Under the pieces are notes generated by a model. The model saw only the letters and a program-made list of their open reading frames with translations, ran no database searches and was not told the DNA's origin. Position numbers and translations under genes: made by a program. From Paenibacillus glucanolyticus NBRC 15330 (GTDB lineage Bacteria > Bacillota > Bacilli > Paenibacillales > Paenibacillaceae), in the NCBI RefSeq assembly GCF_004000885.1, contig NZ_BIMC01000001.1:682001-746000 (forward strand): 64,000 nt of DNA, given 5' to 3'. Positions 34,024 through 42,133 of this stretch are shown piece after piece. Position 1 is the first letter of the stretch; each line of letters begins with the position of its first letter.

Positions 34024-34868
34024 ACAAGAAATGGTTGTTCAGTACAGCTATTGCACTTATATTGGTTGGCATCGTCGGTATGGCTGCGTATCAATTTAAA
34101 TTTGGGGAGGAGCTTATCAGCTATCAGAACAAATGGGAGCTGCAGGATGCGGAAAATCTGAAAAAACTGAGGATTTCCAGCAACATCGAAATTGACTTTG
34201 CCTTCGAAGATAGCGGAGATTCGGGAGGATACATCGCTTTTGACGGTAAGTTAAGACCCGAATATATCGACATCCTCCAATCTTTTCATCCATCTGGTTC
34301 GGAAATCGAACTGGATCTGACCCCATCCTACAAGATTCAGTTTATGAGTGTGGACTTCCATTCACCCAAAGGAAAACTGACCGTTGTTCTGCCATCAAGC
34401 ACAAAACTCGATGATCTGGAATTGTCAACGTTCTCCGATAACATCCACGTCAAAGGTGCATCATCCAAAACGGTGGACATTTCCGTGAAATCAGGCAACA
34501 TTAACATGAGTGAGATACGTGCCGAGCAACTAAACGTGGAAAATATTTCGGGGAATATTCGCGGCTTCGATATTCAGGCATCCACGCAGCTTGTCAATCA
34601 TTCCGGCAATGTCGTGTTGAAAGATCTGGAAGGCCCCGTAGACATCGAAGTTTCTTCAGGAAATGTGAACCTGGGCCTGGTTGGTGTTTCGCCCGTCCAA
34701 ATTTTATGCAGATCCGGTGATGTGAAAGTGCAGCCCGATCCGTCATTCCGCGGATTCTATGATCTCAAGTCGCTGTCGGGATCCGTGAAGGCACCGGAAG
34801 CAATGGAGGAAACAACCGACACTATCCAAATACAAACCTACTCCGGCAACATTGATATTGTTCACTAG
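34020..34868 (+). CDS. DUF4097-type anchored beta-helix protein
   Basis: This 282-residue protein has one N-terminal membrane helix (about 5-25) and an extracytoplasmic part of repeated short beta strands. The repeating NIxxSxxSGNI/V pattern (VKSGNINMS, ENISGNIRGF, NHSGNVVL, VSSGNVNLG, TYSGNIDIV) is typical of DUF4097, which folds as a right-handed beta-helix. It probably acts outside the membrane as sensor or scaffold with the HAAS protein. It starts with GTG overlapping the stop of that gene. The function of the family is not established. Confidence 0.85.
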   Translation: MNKKWLFSTAIALILVGIVGMAAYQFKFGEELISYQNKWELQDAENLKKLRISSNIEIDFAFEDSGDSGGYIAFDGKLRPEYIDILQSFHPSGSEIELDLTPSYKIQFMSVDFHSPKGKLTVVLPSSTKLDDLELSTFSDNIHVKGASSKTVDISVKSGNINMSEIRAEQLNVENISGNIRGFDIQASTQLVNHSGNVVLKDLEGPVDIEVSSGNVNLGLVGVSPVQILCRSGDVKVQPDPSFRGFYDLKSLSGSVKAPEAMEETTDTIQIQTYSGNIDIVH

Positions 34869-34875
34869 GATGTCA

Positions 34876-34928
34876 TTGACAAACCATACAAATGAAATAT
34901 ACTATAATTTATAAAGTAAACCATACAA
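34876..34928 (+). promoter_or_regulatory. azoR promoter flanked by direct repeats
   Basis: TTGACA (34876-34881), a 16-base spacer and TATACT (34898-34903) form a good promoter. The repeat AAACCATACAA occurs at 34881-34891, directly after the -35 box, and again at 34918-34928, just upstream of the ribosome site. The two copies are 37 bases apart and are candidate operators for a redox- or quinone-sensing repressor. Confidence 0.6.
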
Positions 34929-34946
34929 CAAGGAGAGTTTTCATAC

Positions 34947-35573
34947 ATGTCTAATGTACTATTCATCAAAGCAAACAACAGAGCCATTGAGCAATCGGTA
35001 AGTGTAAAAATGTATCACGAGTTTCTGGAGTCTTTCAAAGCAAGCCACCCGGAAGATCAAATCACGGAGCTTGACCTCTTCGCAGAGAACCTACCTTATT
35101 ATGACGGTGTTGCCATTAACGGAATGTTCAAAGCCTCCAAAGGCTTCGAAGCAACACCGGAAGAGCAAACTGCTGCAGCGAATGTCAGCAAATATATTGA
35201 CCAGTTCCTCGCTGCTGACAAAATCGTTTTTGCCTTCCCATTGTGGAACATGACGGTACCTGCCGTACTGCACACCTATATCGACTACCTGAACCAAGCA
35301 GGCAAAACCTTTAAATATACGCCTCAAGGCGTTGTAGGTCTCGTGACCGGCAAGAAAGTTGTGATCTTGAATGCACGCGGCGGCAACTATTCCGAAGGAC
35401 CTATGGCAGCAGCAGAGATGGCTGTAAACTTCGTGATGGGTAATCTCCGTCAATGGGGCGTACAAGACATCGAGACGTTGATCATCGAAGGTCATAATCA
35501 ATTCCCGGATGAGGCTGAACTGATCGTCCAAAACGGTCTTGAGCTTGTTAAAAAGGCTGCTGCTGGATTCTAA
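34947..35573 (+). CDS. azoR: FMN-dependent NADH:quinone/azo reductase
   Basis: This is a flavodoxin-fold enzyme of 208 residues that reduces quinones and azo compounds with NADH. FMN-binding stretches are visible: VLFIKANNRAIEQSVS near the start, FAFPLWNMTVPAVLHTYIDYLNQAGKTFKYT near residue 95-125 and NARGGNYSEGP. The length and motifs match the AzoR family. AAGGAGAG before the ATG gives the start. The gene is monocistronic, with its own promoter and terminator. B. subtilis homologues protect against quinone and aldehyde stress and are controlled by YodB or MhqR; the flanking repeats here suggest similar control. Confidence 0.92.
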   Translation: MSNVLFIKANNRAIEQSVSVKMYHEFLESFKASHPEDQITELDLFAENLPYYDGVAINGMFKASKGFEATPEEQTAAANVSKYIDQFLAADKIVFAFPLWNMTVPAVLHTYIDYLNQAGKTFKYTPQGVVGLVTGKKVVILNARGGNYSEGPMAAAEMAVNFVMGNLRQWGVQDIETLIIEGHNQFPDEAELIVQNGLELVKKAAAGF

Positions 35574-35615
35574 TAGAGAACTTATACTAACTTAATCTTA
35601 TATGGTTACACACAC

Positions 35616-35704
35616 GAAAACCACCGTTCCAATGAACTCCATCCCAATGGTTAGACACTATCTAACATTGGAGGTGCGGTTCAAATGAGGGTGGTTTTTT
35701 GTTT
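35616..35704 (+). terminator. Branched terminator behind azoR
   Basis: AAAACCACC and GGTGGTTTT form the base, enclosing an inner hairpin CCAATGGTTAGA..TCTAACATTGG; a T-run follows. The long branched form is unusual for a simple terminator. Confidence 0.65.
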
Positions 35705-35728
35705 TGTCTATTGGCGGCTTGTTAAGAT

Positions 35729-36037
35729 TTAGATCTTGTCCCATTGAGTCCATAACTCACGCGGATTTCGTACATAGACCCCGTTATCCCGGCTCATATA
35801 CTTATGAATGATAAATTCCCGCCGGATGGTTGCGTAATCCGCATGATATTGCTTAATAAACTCGTTGATCTCCTTCTCAGGGTATTCCCGCCCCATTTCA
35901 AGCTGTTCCACCAGGTGCTCCATAATCACCAGCTTCTTCTTGTACTGTGCCGGAATTTGCCGCAGGCTTCCATCCTCAGCCATAAAATTTCTTAGTACGG
36001 AGGCTTTATACGCCTCACTTGCTGTCAATTCCATCAT
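35729..36037 (-). CDS. DUF2087-domain protein
   Basis: This 102-residue protein carries the DUF2087 pattern in its second half: EYPEKEINEFIKQYHADYATIRREFIIHKYMSRDNGVYVR. The N-terminal part is helical (SEAYKASVLRNFM). In related Bacillus proteins the domain occurs alone or behind winged-helix domains and may bind nucleic acid; no function is established. GGAGGG before ATG 36037 fixes the start, seven codons inside the longest frame. It is a single gene, convergent with azoR. Confidence 0.8.
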   Translation of the reverse strand: MMELTASEAYKASVLRNFMAEDGSLRQIPAQYKKKLVIMEHLVEQLEMGREYPEKEINEFIKQYHADYATIRREFIIHKYMSRDNGVYVRNPRELWTQWDKI

Positions 36038-36249
36038 GATCAACCCTCCAAAAAACAAATTTTATAAGCATCTAATTTAATAAATATCTAATTAGAAGAT
36101 AATCTAATTTCTAATGATTGTCAATCCCTCCCCCCACTCATGTGAAAAACCGTACTGCGTCAACGGGAAATCTGGATTTATCATTTTATTTGCTGTAGGA
36201 TTATAATGCTGATCCATAGCGTAAGGTTAAATACATAAGGAGGTTCACC

Positions 36250-37227
36250 ATGCTCGACGTCTTAATTATCGGCGCAGGCCCATGCGGTCTCGCAGCTGCC
36301 ATTGAGTGCGGCCGCCAGGGCCTCAGCAGCGAGATCATCGATAAACACAATGTAGTCCATTCCATTTATCTTTATCCGACGCATATGCAGTTTTTCAGTA
36401 CAGCTGAAATGCTCGAAATCGGCGATGTTCCATTTGCCATATCGAATGACAAACCGTTCCGGCACGAGGCGCTGGCCTATTACCGCAGAGTTGCCAAGCA
36501 TTTTAATCTTAACATTTTCCCATATGAGGAAGCCCTCACGATAACGAAGCAGCCGGACGGCAGCTTTCAAGTGAAAACGCAGAAGCGCGGCGGTGAGGAG
36601 TCCATTCGACAAGCCAAACACGTAGTCATCGCTACGGGTTATTTTGACCATCCGAATTATATCGGCATTCCTGGTGAAGACTTGGAGAAAGTAACGCACT
36701 ATTTCCGTGAAGCTCATCCTTATGCCGGCATGAAAACCGTTGTCATCGGAGGCAGTAACTCCGCTGTCGATGCAGCCATGGAGCTCATCCGCGTTGGAGC
36801 AGAGGTCACGATGGTGTACAGGGGCGAAGAAGTGTCCCAGAATATCAAGCCATGGGTACGTCCTCTGTTCGACGGCATGGTTCAGAAGGGACATTTACAG
36901 CTTCACCTGAACTCCCGTGTCGTTCAAATCGCGGAATCCTGGGTAACCGTTCTTTCGAATCAAGGTCAGGAAACGATCATTGAGAATGATTTTGTCTTGG
37001 CATTGACCGGCTTTCGCCCTGACCGCAAGCTGCTCGCCTCCTCTGGCGTCGAACTGAATGAGGACATGGAGAAACCGCTCTATAATCCGGATACGATGGA
37101 GACCAACGTTCCAGGACTTTATGTGGCTGGCGTCATCGCATCGGGCCGTAACGCTAATGAGGTCTTCATTGAAACGGGCAGATTTCACGGGCGCTTGATC
37201 GCACAGCACATGGTCTCGAATGTTTAA
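36250..37227 (+). CDS. ypdA: YpdA-family bacillithiol-disulfide reductase
   Basis: This is an FAD- and NADPH-dependent pyridine-nucleotide-disulfide-type oxidoreductase of 325 residues. The FAD motif GAGPCGLAAAIECGRQG lies at the start, NADPH-binding GGSNSAVDAAMEL near residue 165, and GLYVAGVIASGRNANEVFIETGRFHG at the end. The cysteine in GPCG (Cys13) is the residue linked to activity in the YpdA (Bdr) family, which reduces oxidised bacillithiol. AAGGAGG before the ATG. The DUF441 gene follows after 18 bases on the same strand, probably in the same transcript. Confidence 0.9.
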   Translation: MLDVLIIGAGPCGLAAAIECGRQGLSSEIIDKHNVVHSIYLYPTHMQFFSTAEMLEIGDVPFAISNDKPFRHEALAYYRRVAKHFNLNIFPYEEALTITKQPDGSFQVKTQKRGGEESIRQAKHVVIATGYFDHPNYIGIPGEDLEKVTHYFREAHPYAGMKTVVIGGSNSAVDAAMELIRVGAEVTMVYRGEEVSQNIKPWVRPLFDGMVQKGHLQLHLNSRVVQIAESWVTVLSNQGQETIIENDFVLALTGFRPDRKLLASSGVELNEDMEKPLYNPDTMETNVPGLYVAGVIASGRNANEVFIETGRFHGRLIAQHMVSNV

Positions 37228-37245
37228 CAAAAGGAGGGATCTCCC

Positions 37246-37689
37246 ATGGACGTAACTTCACTCATCCTGCTGGCCATGGCCGGACTTGGCATTATCAGCA
37301 GCAACTCTGCTGTGACCATTGCGATGCTGACTTTGCTAATGCTCCGCGTAACCGGCTTTCAGCAGGCCTTCCCATGGCTGGAGAAATACGGACTGACCCT
37401 CGGTATCATCATCCTCACCATAGGGGTGATGTCGCCGCTGGCCAGCGGTAAGATGAGCCTGCAAACCATCGGCGAGTCCTTCCTCCATTGGAAATCACTG
37501 CTCGCCATTGCCGTCGGCATGCTTGTCGCTTATCTGGGAGGACGCGGAGCTACCCTGATGGGAAGCAACCCGACCGTGGTTGCAGGGCTCCTCGTTGGCA
37601 CCGTCCTCGGTGTTGCTCTATTCCGCGGCGTTCCCGTGGGGCCGCTGATTGCCGCCGGTCTGCTCTCCCTGCTTATCGGCAAATCTTGA
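37246..37689 (+). CDS. DUF441 (YtwI-like) membrane protein
   Basis: This 147-residue protein has about four membrane segments and the family stretches [50 protein letters not shown] and [12 protein letters not shown]. The family is widespread in Firmicutes and has no known function. AAAGGAGG precedes the ATG. It is probably co-transcribed with ypdA. Confidence 0.88.
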   Translation: MDVTSLILLAMAGLGIISSNSAVTIAMLTLLMLRVTGFQQAFPWLEKYGLTLGIIILTIGVMSPLASGKMSLQTIGESFLHWKSLLAIAVGMLVAYLGGRGATLMGSNPTVVAGLLVGTVLGVALFRGVPVGPLIAAGLLSLLIGKS

Positions 37690-37746
37690 GGAAGGCTTGT
37701 TTGCCTTCACCTGCCATGCAAACAAGTAATAACACGTTGAATGATG

Positions 37747-37783
37747 GCCTCCCTGCTGGTTCAAGGACCCTTGGGGAGGTTTA
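37747..37783 (+). terminator. Likely terminator of the ypdA-DUF441 unit
   Basis: GGCCTCCC pairs with GGGAGGTT around an inner CAAGG/CCTTG pairing, followed by TTATTTTTT. Confidence 0.6.
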
Positions 37784-37822
37784 TTTTTTCTGTAGTGCGG
37801 CAACAGCTTGTTCACTCATCAT

Positions 37823-37852
37823 TACCATATATAGTCTATTCTATGGTATGAT
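37823..37852 (+). promoter_or_regulatory. Inverted repeat over a -10 box upstream of the UbiA-like operon
   Basis: TACCATA (37823-37829) and TATGGTA (37842-37848) are inverted copies with 12 bases between. A TATGAT (37847-37852) overlaps the right arm and could be the -10 box; I see no clear -35. It is a candidate operator. Confidence 0.3.
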
Positions 37853-37920
37853 AGCTATCGTATTTCAGCTCTTCTTCCCTACATCCCAGTGAAACATGAT
37901 TGATCAGGAGGTTACATCAA

Positions 37921-38826
37921 TTGTCATCCACAAATACGAATTCAGCGGCTGCCCCATTGAGGCAGCTTCCTGTGCTGCTCTTTAGGCAGCTTAGACCGAA
38001 GCAATGGACCAAAAATCTGCTTATTTTTGCCGCCCCCCTGTTCTCGTTCGAAACGATAAATCCTGGATCGCTCCTCGATACGCTGATCGGTTTTCTTCTC
38101 TTGTCCTTCGTATCCGGCTGCGTCTATATCGTGAACGACTATGCGGATCGCGAAGCCGATCGCAACCATCCGGTGAAGAAGTACCGTCCGATGGCATCCG
38201 GTGCACTTCCGCCCAAGCTGGCGCTTGTGTTTGGTGCGTTGTTGTTAGCAGCTTCTCTAGCGGTATCTTATGTTCTTAATCCGTTGTTTACCGGCTTGCT
38301 GCTGCTCTACTTCGCAATGAATGTTGCTTACTCGTTCCGGCTGAAGCACGTTGTCATCATCGACATCATGATTATTGCGGCAGGGTTTGTACTGCGGGCC
38401 ATTGCAGGCGGTCTGGTGATTCATGTGCCCTTCACGCCGTGGTTCCTGCTGTGCACCATGCTGTTGTCGCTCTTTCTTGCTATCGGCAAGAGACGGCATG
38501 AGCTTCATCTGCTGCAAAATGACAAGGGCTCTCACCGCAAGGTGCTGGATCAATATTCATTTGATCTGCTGGACCAGATGAGCAGCATTGTCACAACGGC
38601 AACCATCATCAGTTATTCGCTGTTTACCTTTACATCGGGCAGAACCGTTCACCTCATGTGGACCATTCCGCTTGTCATCTACGGCATGTTCCGCTATCTT
38701 TATCTGATACATATCGAGAAGAAAGGCGGTGCGCCTGACCGGGTGCTCCTGGAGGACACTCACATCCTGGTTACCGTCATTCTCTATGTAATAAGCGTTG
38801 TCGGAATTTTGGTGTACTTTGAATAA
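37921..38826 (+). CDS. UbiA-family polyprenyl-phosphate phosphoribosyltransferase (DPPR-synthase-like)
   Basis: This is an integral membrane enzyme of about 301 residues. It resembles mycobacterial DPPR synthase (Rv3806c), which joins phosphoribosyl diphosphate to decaprenyl phosphate. Shared stretches are RPKQWTKNLLIFAAPLF, the metal site NDYADREADRNHPVKKYRP, LRAIAGG, PWFLL and GKRRHELHLL. About eight membrane segments are visible. An AGGAGG eight bases upstream supports TTG 37921. It opens an operon with a phosphatase, a flippase pair and a GT-C-like protein. The product would be a polyprenyl-phosphate ribose 5-phosphate; no epimerase genes for arabinose are present. Confidence 0.85.
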   Translation: MSSTNTNSAAAPLRQLPVLLFRQLRPKQWTKNLLIFAAPLFSFETINPGSLLDTLIGFLLLSFVSGCVYIVNDYADREADRNHPVKKYRPMASGALPPKLALVFGALLLAASLAVSYVLNPLFTGLLLLYFAMNVAYSFRLKHVVIIDIMIIAAGFVLRAIAGGLVIHVPFTPWFLLCTMLLSLFLAIGKRRHELHLLQNDKGSHRKVLDQYSFDLLDQMSSIVTTATIISYSLFTFTSGRTVHLMWTIPLVIYGMFRYLYLIHIEKKGGAPDRVLLEDTHILVTVILYVISVVGILVYFE

Positions 38827-38854
38827 TACAGAATTGGTAATAGAGGGATCCCAT

Positions 38855-39487
38855 ATGAACCAGAAATTCGCTATATTCGATATCGACAAAACGGTGATTC
38901 ATACGGACTCCATGTTTCAATTTTTGCAGTATGGTATACGGAAAAAACCTTCCACGGCACCCGTCATTCTGAAGGTCGTGCTGCATTCCGTGCTGTACAA
39001 GCTGAAGCTCTTGGAAGCCGAAAAAGCAAAAAGCGCTTATTTCCATGCGATGCGCCATATGGAAGACTCCGATCTGGAGCATTTTTATCAAACAGAATTA
39101 AAGCCCGCCATCTTTCCCGATGCGCTGAAAGAGCTGCAGCTTAAAAAGAGCGCGGGTTATCATGTCCTGCTCGTAACGGCATCCCCGGATGCGTATATGA
39201 GATACTTTGCAGAGCTGCCATGCGTTGACACCGTGATAGCGACAAAATTGACCCGGCAGGACGAACGCTTTACCTCAATGATTGAAGGCAGCAATTGCAA
39301 GGGAGAGGAGAAAGTGAACCGCATTCAGCAATATCTGGACGAGCAACAGCTGACCATTGACTATGAGTCATCCTGTGCTTATTCCGATTCCTTATCCGAT
39401 CTGCCGATGCTCCGGCTGGTCAAGCACAAATATCTAGTCAATCACAAATCCGCTCATGGATGCGAGGGATTAACATGGAGCAGGTAA
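38855..39487 (+). CDS. HAD-IB phosphatase
   Basis: This soluble HAD hydrolase of 210 residues has motif I FDIDKTVIHT, motif II VTASPD, a conserved Lys in the KGEEKVNR region and motif III/IV YSDSLSDLPML. It is related to phosphoserine-phosphatase-like enzymes. In other bacteria HAD domains are fused to DPPR-synthase-like UbiA enzymes, so it probably removes the 5-phosphate of the polyprenyl-phosphoribose made by the preceding gene. It starts 28 bases after that gene behind GAGGGA and overlaps the next one by 13 bases. Confidence 0.83.
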   Translation: MNQKFAIFDIDKTVIHTDSMFQFLQYGIRKKPSTAPVILKVVLHSVLYKLKLLEAEKAKSAYFHAMRHMEDSDLEHFYQTELKPAIFPDALKELQLKKSAGYHVLLVTASPDAYMRYFAELPCVDTVIATKLTRQDERFTSMIEGSNCKGEEKVNRIQQYLDEQQLTIDYESSCAYSDSLSDLPMLRLVKHKYLVNHKSAHGCEGLTWSR

Positions 39488-39816
39488 AAGCACAGGACTC
39501 TCCGCGCCACCTCGGCAAGCTGCTGATGGTTGTATCGGCCTTTTTGACGGCTACCGGGCAGCTGTTCTGGAAGTGGGGTCATACCAACTTGCTGTATATG
39601 GGGATCGGGTTTGTCTGCTATGGCCTCGGGGCTGTACTCATGATCAAATCATTTTCCCTGGAGAAGCTATCCGTAGCCTACCCCCTGATGTGTATCAGCT
39701 ATATTGTGGCCCTGTTTTATGGTGATTTTTTTCTGGACGAACCTCTTACCCTAAAAAAACTGGCCGCTGTAGCCCTGCTTGGAATCGGGGTGACCTTAAC
39801 TTCCTATGAAAAATGA
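39475..39816 (+). CDS. SMR/EamA-type half flippase, first subunit (ArnE-like)
   Basis: This is a small four-helix membrane protein of 113 residues. A short cytoplasmic start is followed by LMVVSAFLTATGQLFWKWG, GIGFVCYGLGAVLMIKSFSLEKLSVAYPLMCISYIVALFYG split over helices 2-3, and a last helix AAVALLGIGVTLTSYE. The pair with the next gene recalls ArnE/ArnF, which flip undecaprenyl-phosphate aminoarabinose. Here it probably flips the polyprenyl-phosphate pentose to the outer face. ATG 39475 lies within the end of the phosphatase gene. Confidence 0.75.
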   Translation: MEQVKAQDSPRHLGKLLMVVSAFLTATGQLFWKWGHTNLLYMGIGFVCYGLGAVLMIKSFSLEKLSVAYPLMCISYIVALFYGDFFLDEPLTLKKLAAVALLGIGVTLTSYEK

Positions 39817-40126
39817 CATCCTGCTCTACTCACTTCTGCTCTTGATGACACTTCTGGGCTCGCTTGGGAGCGTATTCTTCAAGGGGTACACCGCGGGCAA
39901 ACAAATCAAGCTGCTTCTGATCGGTTTTTTCTGTTACGGTTTGGGGGCGCTGCTGAACATTTACCTGCTTGGCCAGCTTCCCTACACACTGGTTATGCCA
40001 GCCAATGCGCTGACATTTCTGTGGGCATTGCTGTTTGCCAAACTGGTATTCAAAGAAACCATAGGGATTCGAAAAATCGCGGGTGTCGCGTTTATTATTT
40101 CCGGATTGCTTATGCTCATCTGGTGA
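39806..40126 (+). CDS. SMR/EamA-type half flippase, second subunit (ArnF-like)
   Basis: This 106-residue protein has four membrane helices (LLLLMTLLGSLGSVFFKGY, IGFFCYGLGALLNIYLL, LVMPANALTFLWALLFA, IAGVAFIISGLLMLIW). It overlaps the end of the first subunit by 11 bases. Small multidrug-resistance-type subunits of this length work as homo- or heterodimers, so the two genes very likely encode one transporter. The context makes a lipid-linked sugar more likely as substrate than a drug. Confidence 0.75.
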   Translation: MKNDILLYSLLLLMTLLGSLGSVFFKGYTAGKQIKLLLIGFFCYGLGALLNIYLLGQLPYTLVMPANALTFLWALLFAKLVFKETIGIRKIAGVAFIISGLLMLIW

Positions 40127-40185
40127 ATGCATGCAGAACGGCTCACTTTGAATACATAAAATGATTAGATTGGTGGAAAGCGAAC

Positions 40186-41478
40186 ATGACTTTTTTCCGT
40201 TATTTGTTTCGACATAAAAAAGATAATTATACGGCCATCGGCTTAAGCATCTGTCTTGCGCTATGGTATGTTTTCATGAATCTTCCCTTCGTGACCTACA
40301 TTAAGGATCATGCAGCCACCCTGATGCCCCATAGCCCTTTCTATGGTGCACCTTTTACCTTGAATCTGTTTAACTTCGACCCTTCGATGGAATATGGCCC
40401 GGAAAATATCTCGATCATACACCCGTTCATTAATTTCCTGACAAGTCCGTTAACATCGATCATCGGGAGTTCCAACCTCCCTTATCTTCTGATTCAGTCA
40501 GTCTTGAATGCCTTGAGTGCAGCTCTGGTATATTACATCATCCGCAGAGGCGGAGCAGGCTGGGTGCTTTCCCTCGTCACAGCCGCTTTCTTTGGTTTCA
40601 GCTCTTACTCACTGTACACGGCTTTTATACCGGATTCCTATGCTTATGCGCAGTTTATGATCATTTTATCTGCGGCTTACTTGCAGCATAACCGAATCGA
40701 GAATCGGTTTGGGGTAATGCCTAACGCCTCCCTGGCCCTTATCAATTTCGGAATTACATCTACGAATGTAGCAACCTTCTCGGGAGCACTGTTGATCAGT
40801 ATGTTGGATAGACGAATGAAACACGCGTTTAAACGGTTTATCATCATAATGCTGGTCTTTCTGGGCATGGTTGTAATTGTTACACTGCTTCAGCACCTGC
40901 TGTTCTCAGGCAAATCGTGGATCGGGAACGTATTTACAAGCATGCAGAACGGCGCGCTCAGCTACGTTTCTCCCTTCTCCTTCACGCATCATTCACGCGT
41001 GTTTTACATGCTGTTTGTAAGTCCTATTCTGTCGCCCGAGCTTGCTATGATTGATCCGGGAATCGCTGCGTTTGTGACGGATTTGTCCAAGCCGTATCCG
41101 ATCCATGTCCATATCGTCGGTCTCGGCATGCTCTTGCTCGCCGTGCTCTCCTTCATCAAAGGCATCAAATCCCGTGATACGTGGGCGTTCAGCATCTACA
41201 TTCTGTTCGCGATCCTGCTCCACGTCATCGTTGGCTTCGGTCTGGCTACGTATAATTACGATATGTACTTGTACGCAGGGCATTATCTGTTTGCGGTATT
41301 CGTACTCGCCGCGATGTTCATTGCAAAATTGAACAGCTATCGTATTCAGCAAGCTCTGACCGGCATCATGATCCTATTCCTGTTTATCACCTTGGTGAAC
41401 AATATCGTATTACACGGTCAGACGCTGGATTATATTCAGACGACTTATGACACGGTGTTCCATAATATCGAGAAATAA
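40186..41478 (+). CDS. Polytopic membrane protein, probable GT-C glycosyltransferase
   Basis: This is a 430-residue protein with about ten membrane segments. After the first helix it has an extracytoplasmic loop with NLFNFDPSMEYGPENISIIHP. GT-C transferases carry acidic catalytic residues in this first outer loop, and Asp/Glu are present here. FSSYSLYTAFIPDSYAYAQF is a further loop typical of such enzymes. No close named family is obvious to me. Its place behind the synthesis and flippase genes suggests that it moves the pentose from the lipid carrier to a surface polymer or protein. It ends at a terminator. Confidence 0.65.
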   Translation: MTFFRYLFRHKKDNYTAIGLSICLALWYVFMNLPFVTYIKDHAATLMPHSPFYGAPFTLNLFNFDPSMEYGPENISIIHPFINFLTSPLTSIIGSSNLPYLLIQSVLNALSAALVYYIIRRGGAGWVLSLVTAAFFGFSSYSLYTAFIPDSYAYAQFMIILSAAYLQHNRIENRFGVMPNASLALINFGITSTNVATFSGALLISMLDRRMKHAFKRFIIIMLVFLGMVVIVTLLQHLLFSGKSWIGNVFTSMQNGALSYVSPFSFTHHSRVFYMLFVSPILSPELAMIDPGIAAFVTDLSKPYPIHVHIVGLGMLLLAVLSFIKGIKSRDTWAFSIYILFAILLHVIVGFGLATYNYDMYLYAGHYLFAVFVLAAMFIAKLNSYRIQQALTGIMILFLFITLVNNIVLHGQTLDYIQTTYDTVFHNIEK

Positions 41479-41489
41479 GCATTGCCTCA

Positions 41490-41531
41490 AAGGGGGTGTC
41501 CCGAAAGATCTTAGATCTGGCCGGACGCCTT
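41490..41531 (+). terminator. Terminator of the pentose-lipid operon
   Basis: AAGGGGGTGTCC pairs with GGACGCCTT (one G-U), with an inner AGATCT/AGATCT stem, followed by CTTTTTCC. Confidence 0.6.
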
Positions 41532-41662
41532 CTTTTTCCTATTAATAGACACTTTCTCTACGAATCGTTCCTCGTATCACTACCGCTTATCTACTCACTT
41601 ACCAAGAACAGAATGCTATCAAATGTAATAAATCACTTTCTTTCTTCTTCTCTTGACGAACC

Positions 41663-41699
41663 ACTACATAATGTAGTAAAGTGTAATCACTACGTAGTG
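41663..41699. promoter_or_regulatory. Two palindromic BlaI/MecI-type operators
   Basis: ACTACATAATGTAGT (41663-41677) and CACTACGTAGTG (41688-41699) are perfect palindromes. Both carry the TACTACA/TGTAGTA-like half-sites known for BlaI/MecI. They lie upstream of the regulator gene; a TTGACG at 41653 may be the -35 box. Confidence 0.8.
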
Positions 41700-41749
41700 T
41701 AGTAATTCATTTCGTTATGGACGCATAACGAACTCAAGAGGTGCTCACC

Positions 41750-42124
41750 GTGAAACAGGTACAAAAATTATCGGATACTGAAATGGAACTAATGGAAGTA
41801 ATTTGGGAGTGTACGCCGCCTGTGACATCCACCGAACTTCTGCGTTTGTTTTCTCAAAAAGGAAGGGAATGGAAACCGCAGACTATATCCACCTTTTTAT
41901 CGCGCTTGGTGGACAAAGAGGCGCTTGCAGTTACGAGGCATGGACGGACAAATCAATATATGCCTCTCATTTCTCCTAAAGATTATAAATTACTCGAAAC
42001 GCAAAACGTGCTGGACGGGTTATATCAAGGCTCGGTGAAAAACCTAATATCGGCTCTATACGATGGCGACAAGCTATCAGATAAAGACATTTCAGAACTG
42101 AAGAAATGGTTTTCGGAAAAGTAG
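41750..42124 (+). CDS. BlaI/MecI-family repressor
   Basis: This is a winged-helix repressor of 124 residues. LSDTEMELMEVIWE..TSTELLRLF..WKPQTISTFLSRLVDKEAL is the BlaI/MecI DNA-binding domain, and the C-terminal part (KNLISALYDGDKLSDKDISELKKWF) is the dimerisation region. AGAGGTG before GTG 41750 fixes the start. The two palindromes upstream are its likely operators, so it should repress its own operon. The next gene encodes a membrane metallopeptidase that would inactivate the repressor by cleavage, as in BlaR1/BlaI. No beta-lactamase gene is present in the window. Confidence 0.9.
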   Translation: MKQVQKLSDTEMELMEVIWECTPPVTSTELLRLFSQKGREWKPQTISTFLSRLVDKEALAVTRHGRTNQYMPLISPKDYKLLETQNVLDGLYQGSVKNLISALYDGDKLSDKDISELKKWFSEK

Positions 42125-42133
42125 GTGCACCTT

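Noticed and set aside
41496-41702. 68-residue plus-strand frame upstream of the BlaI gene
   Set aside because: It starts inside a terminator and ends across the two operators; no convincing ribosome site.
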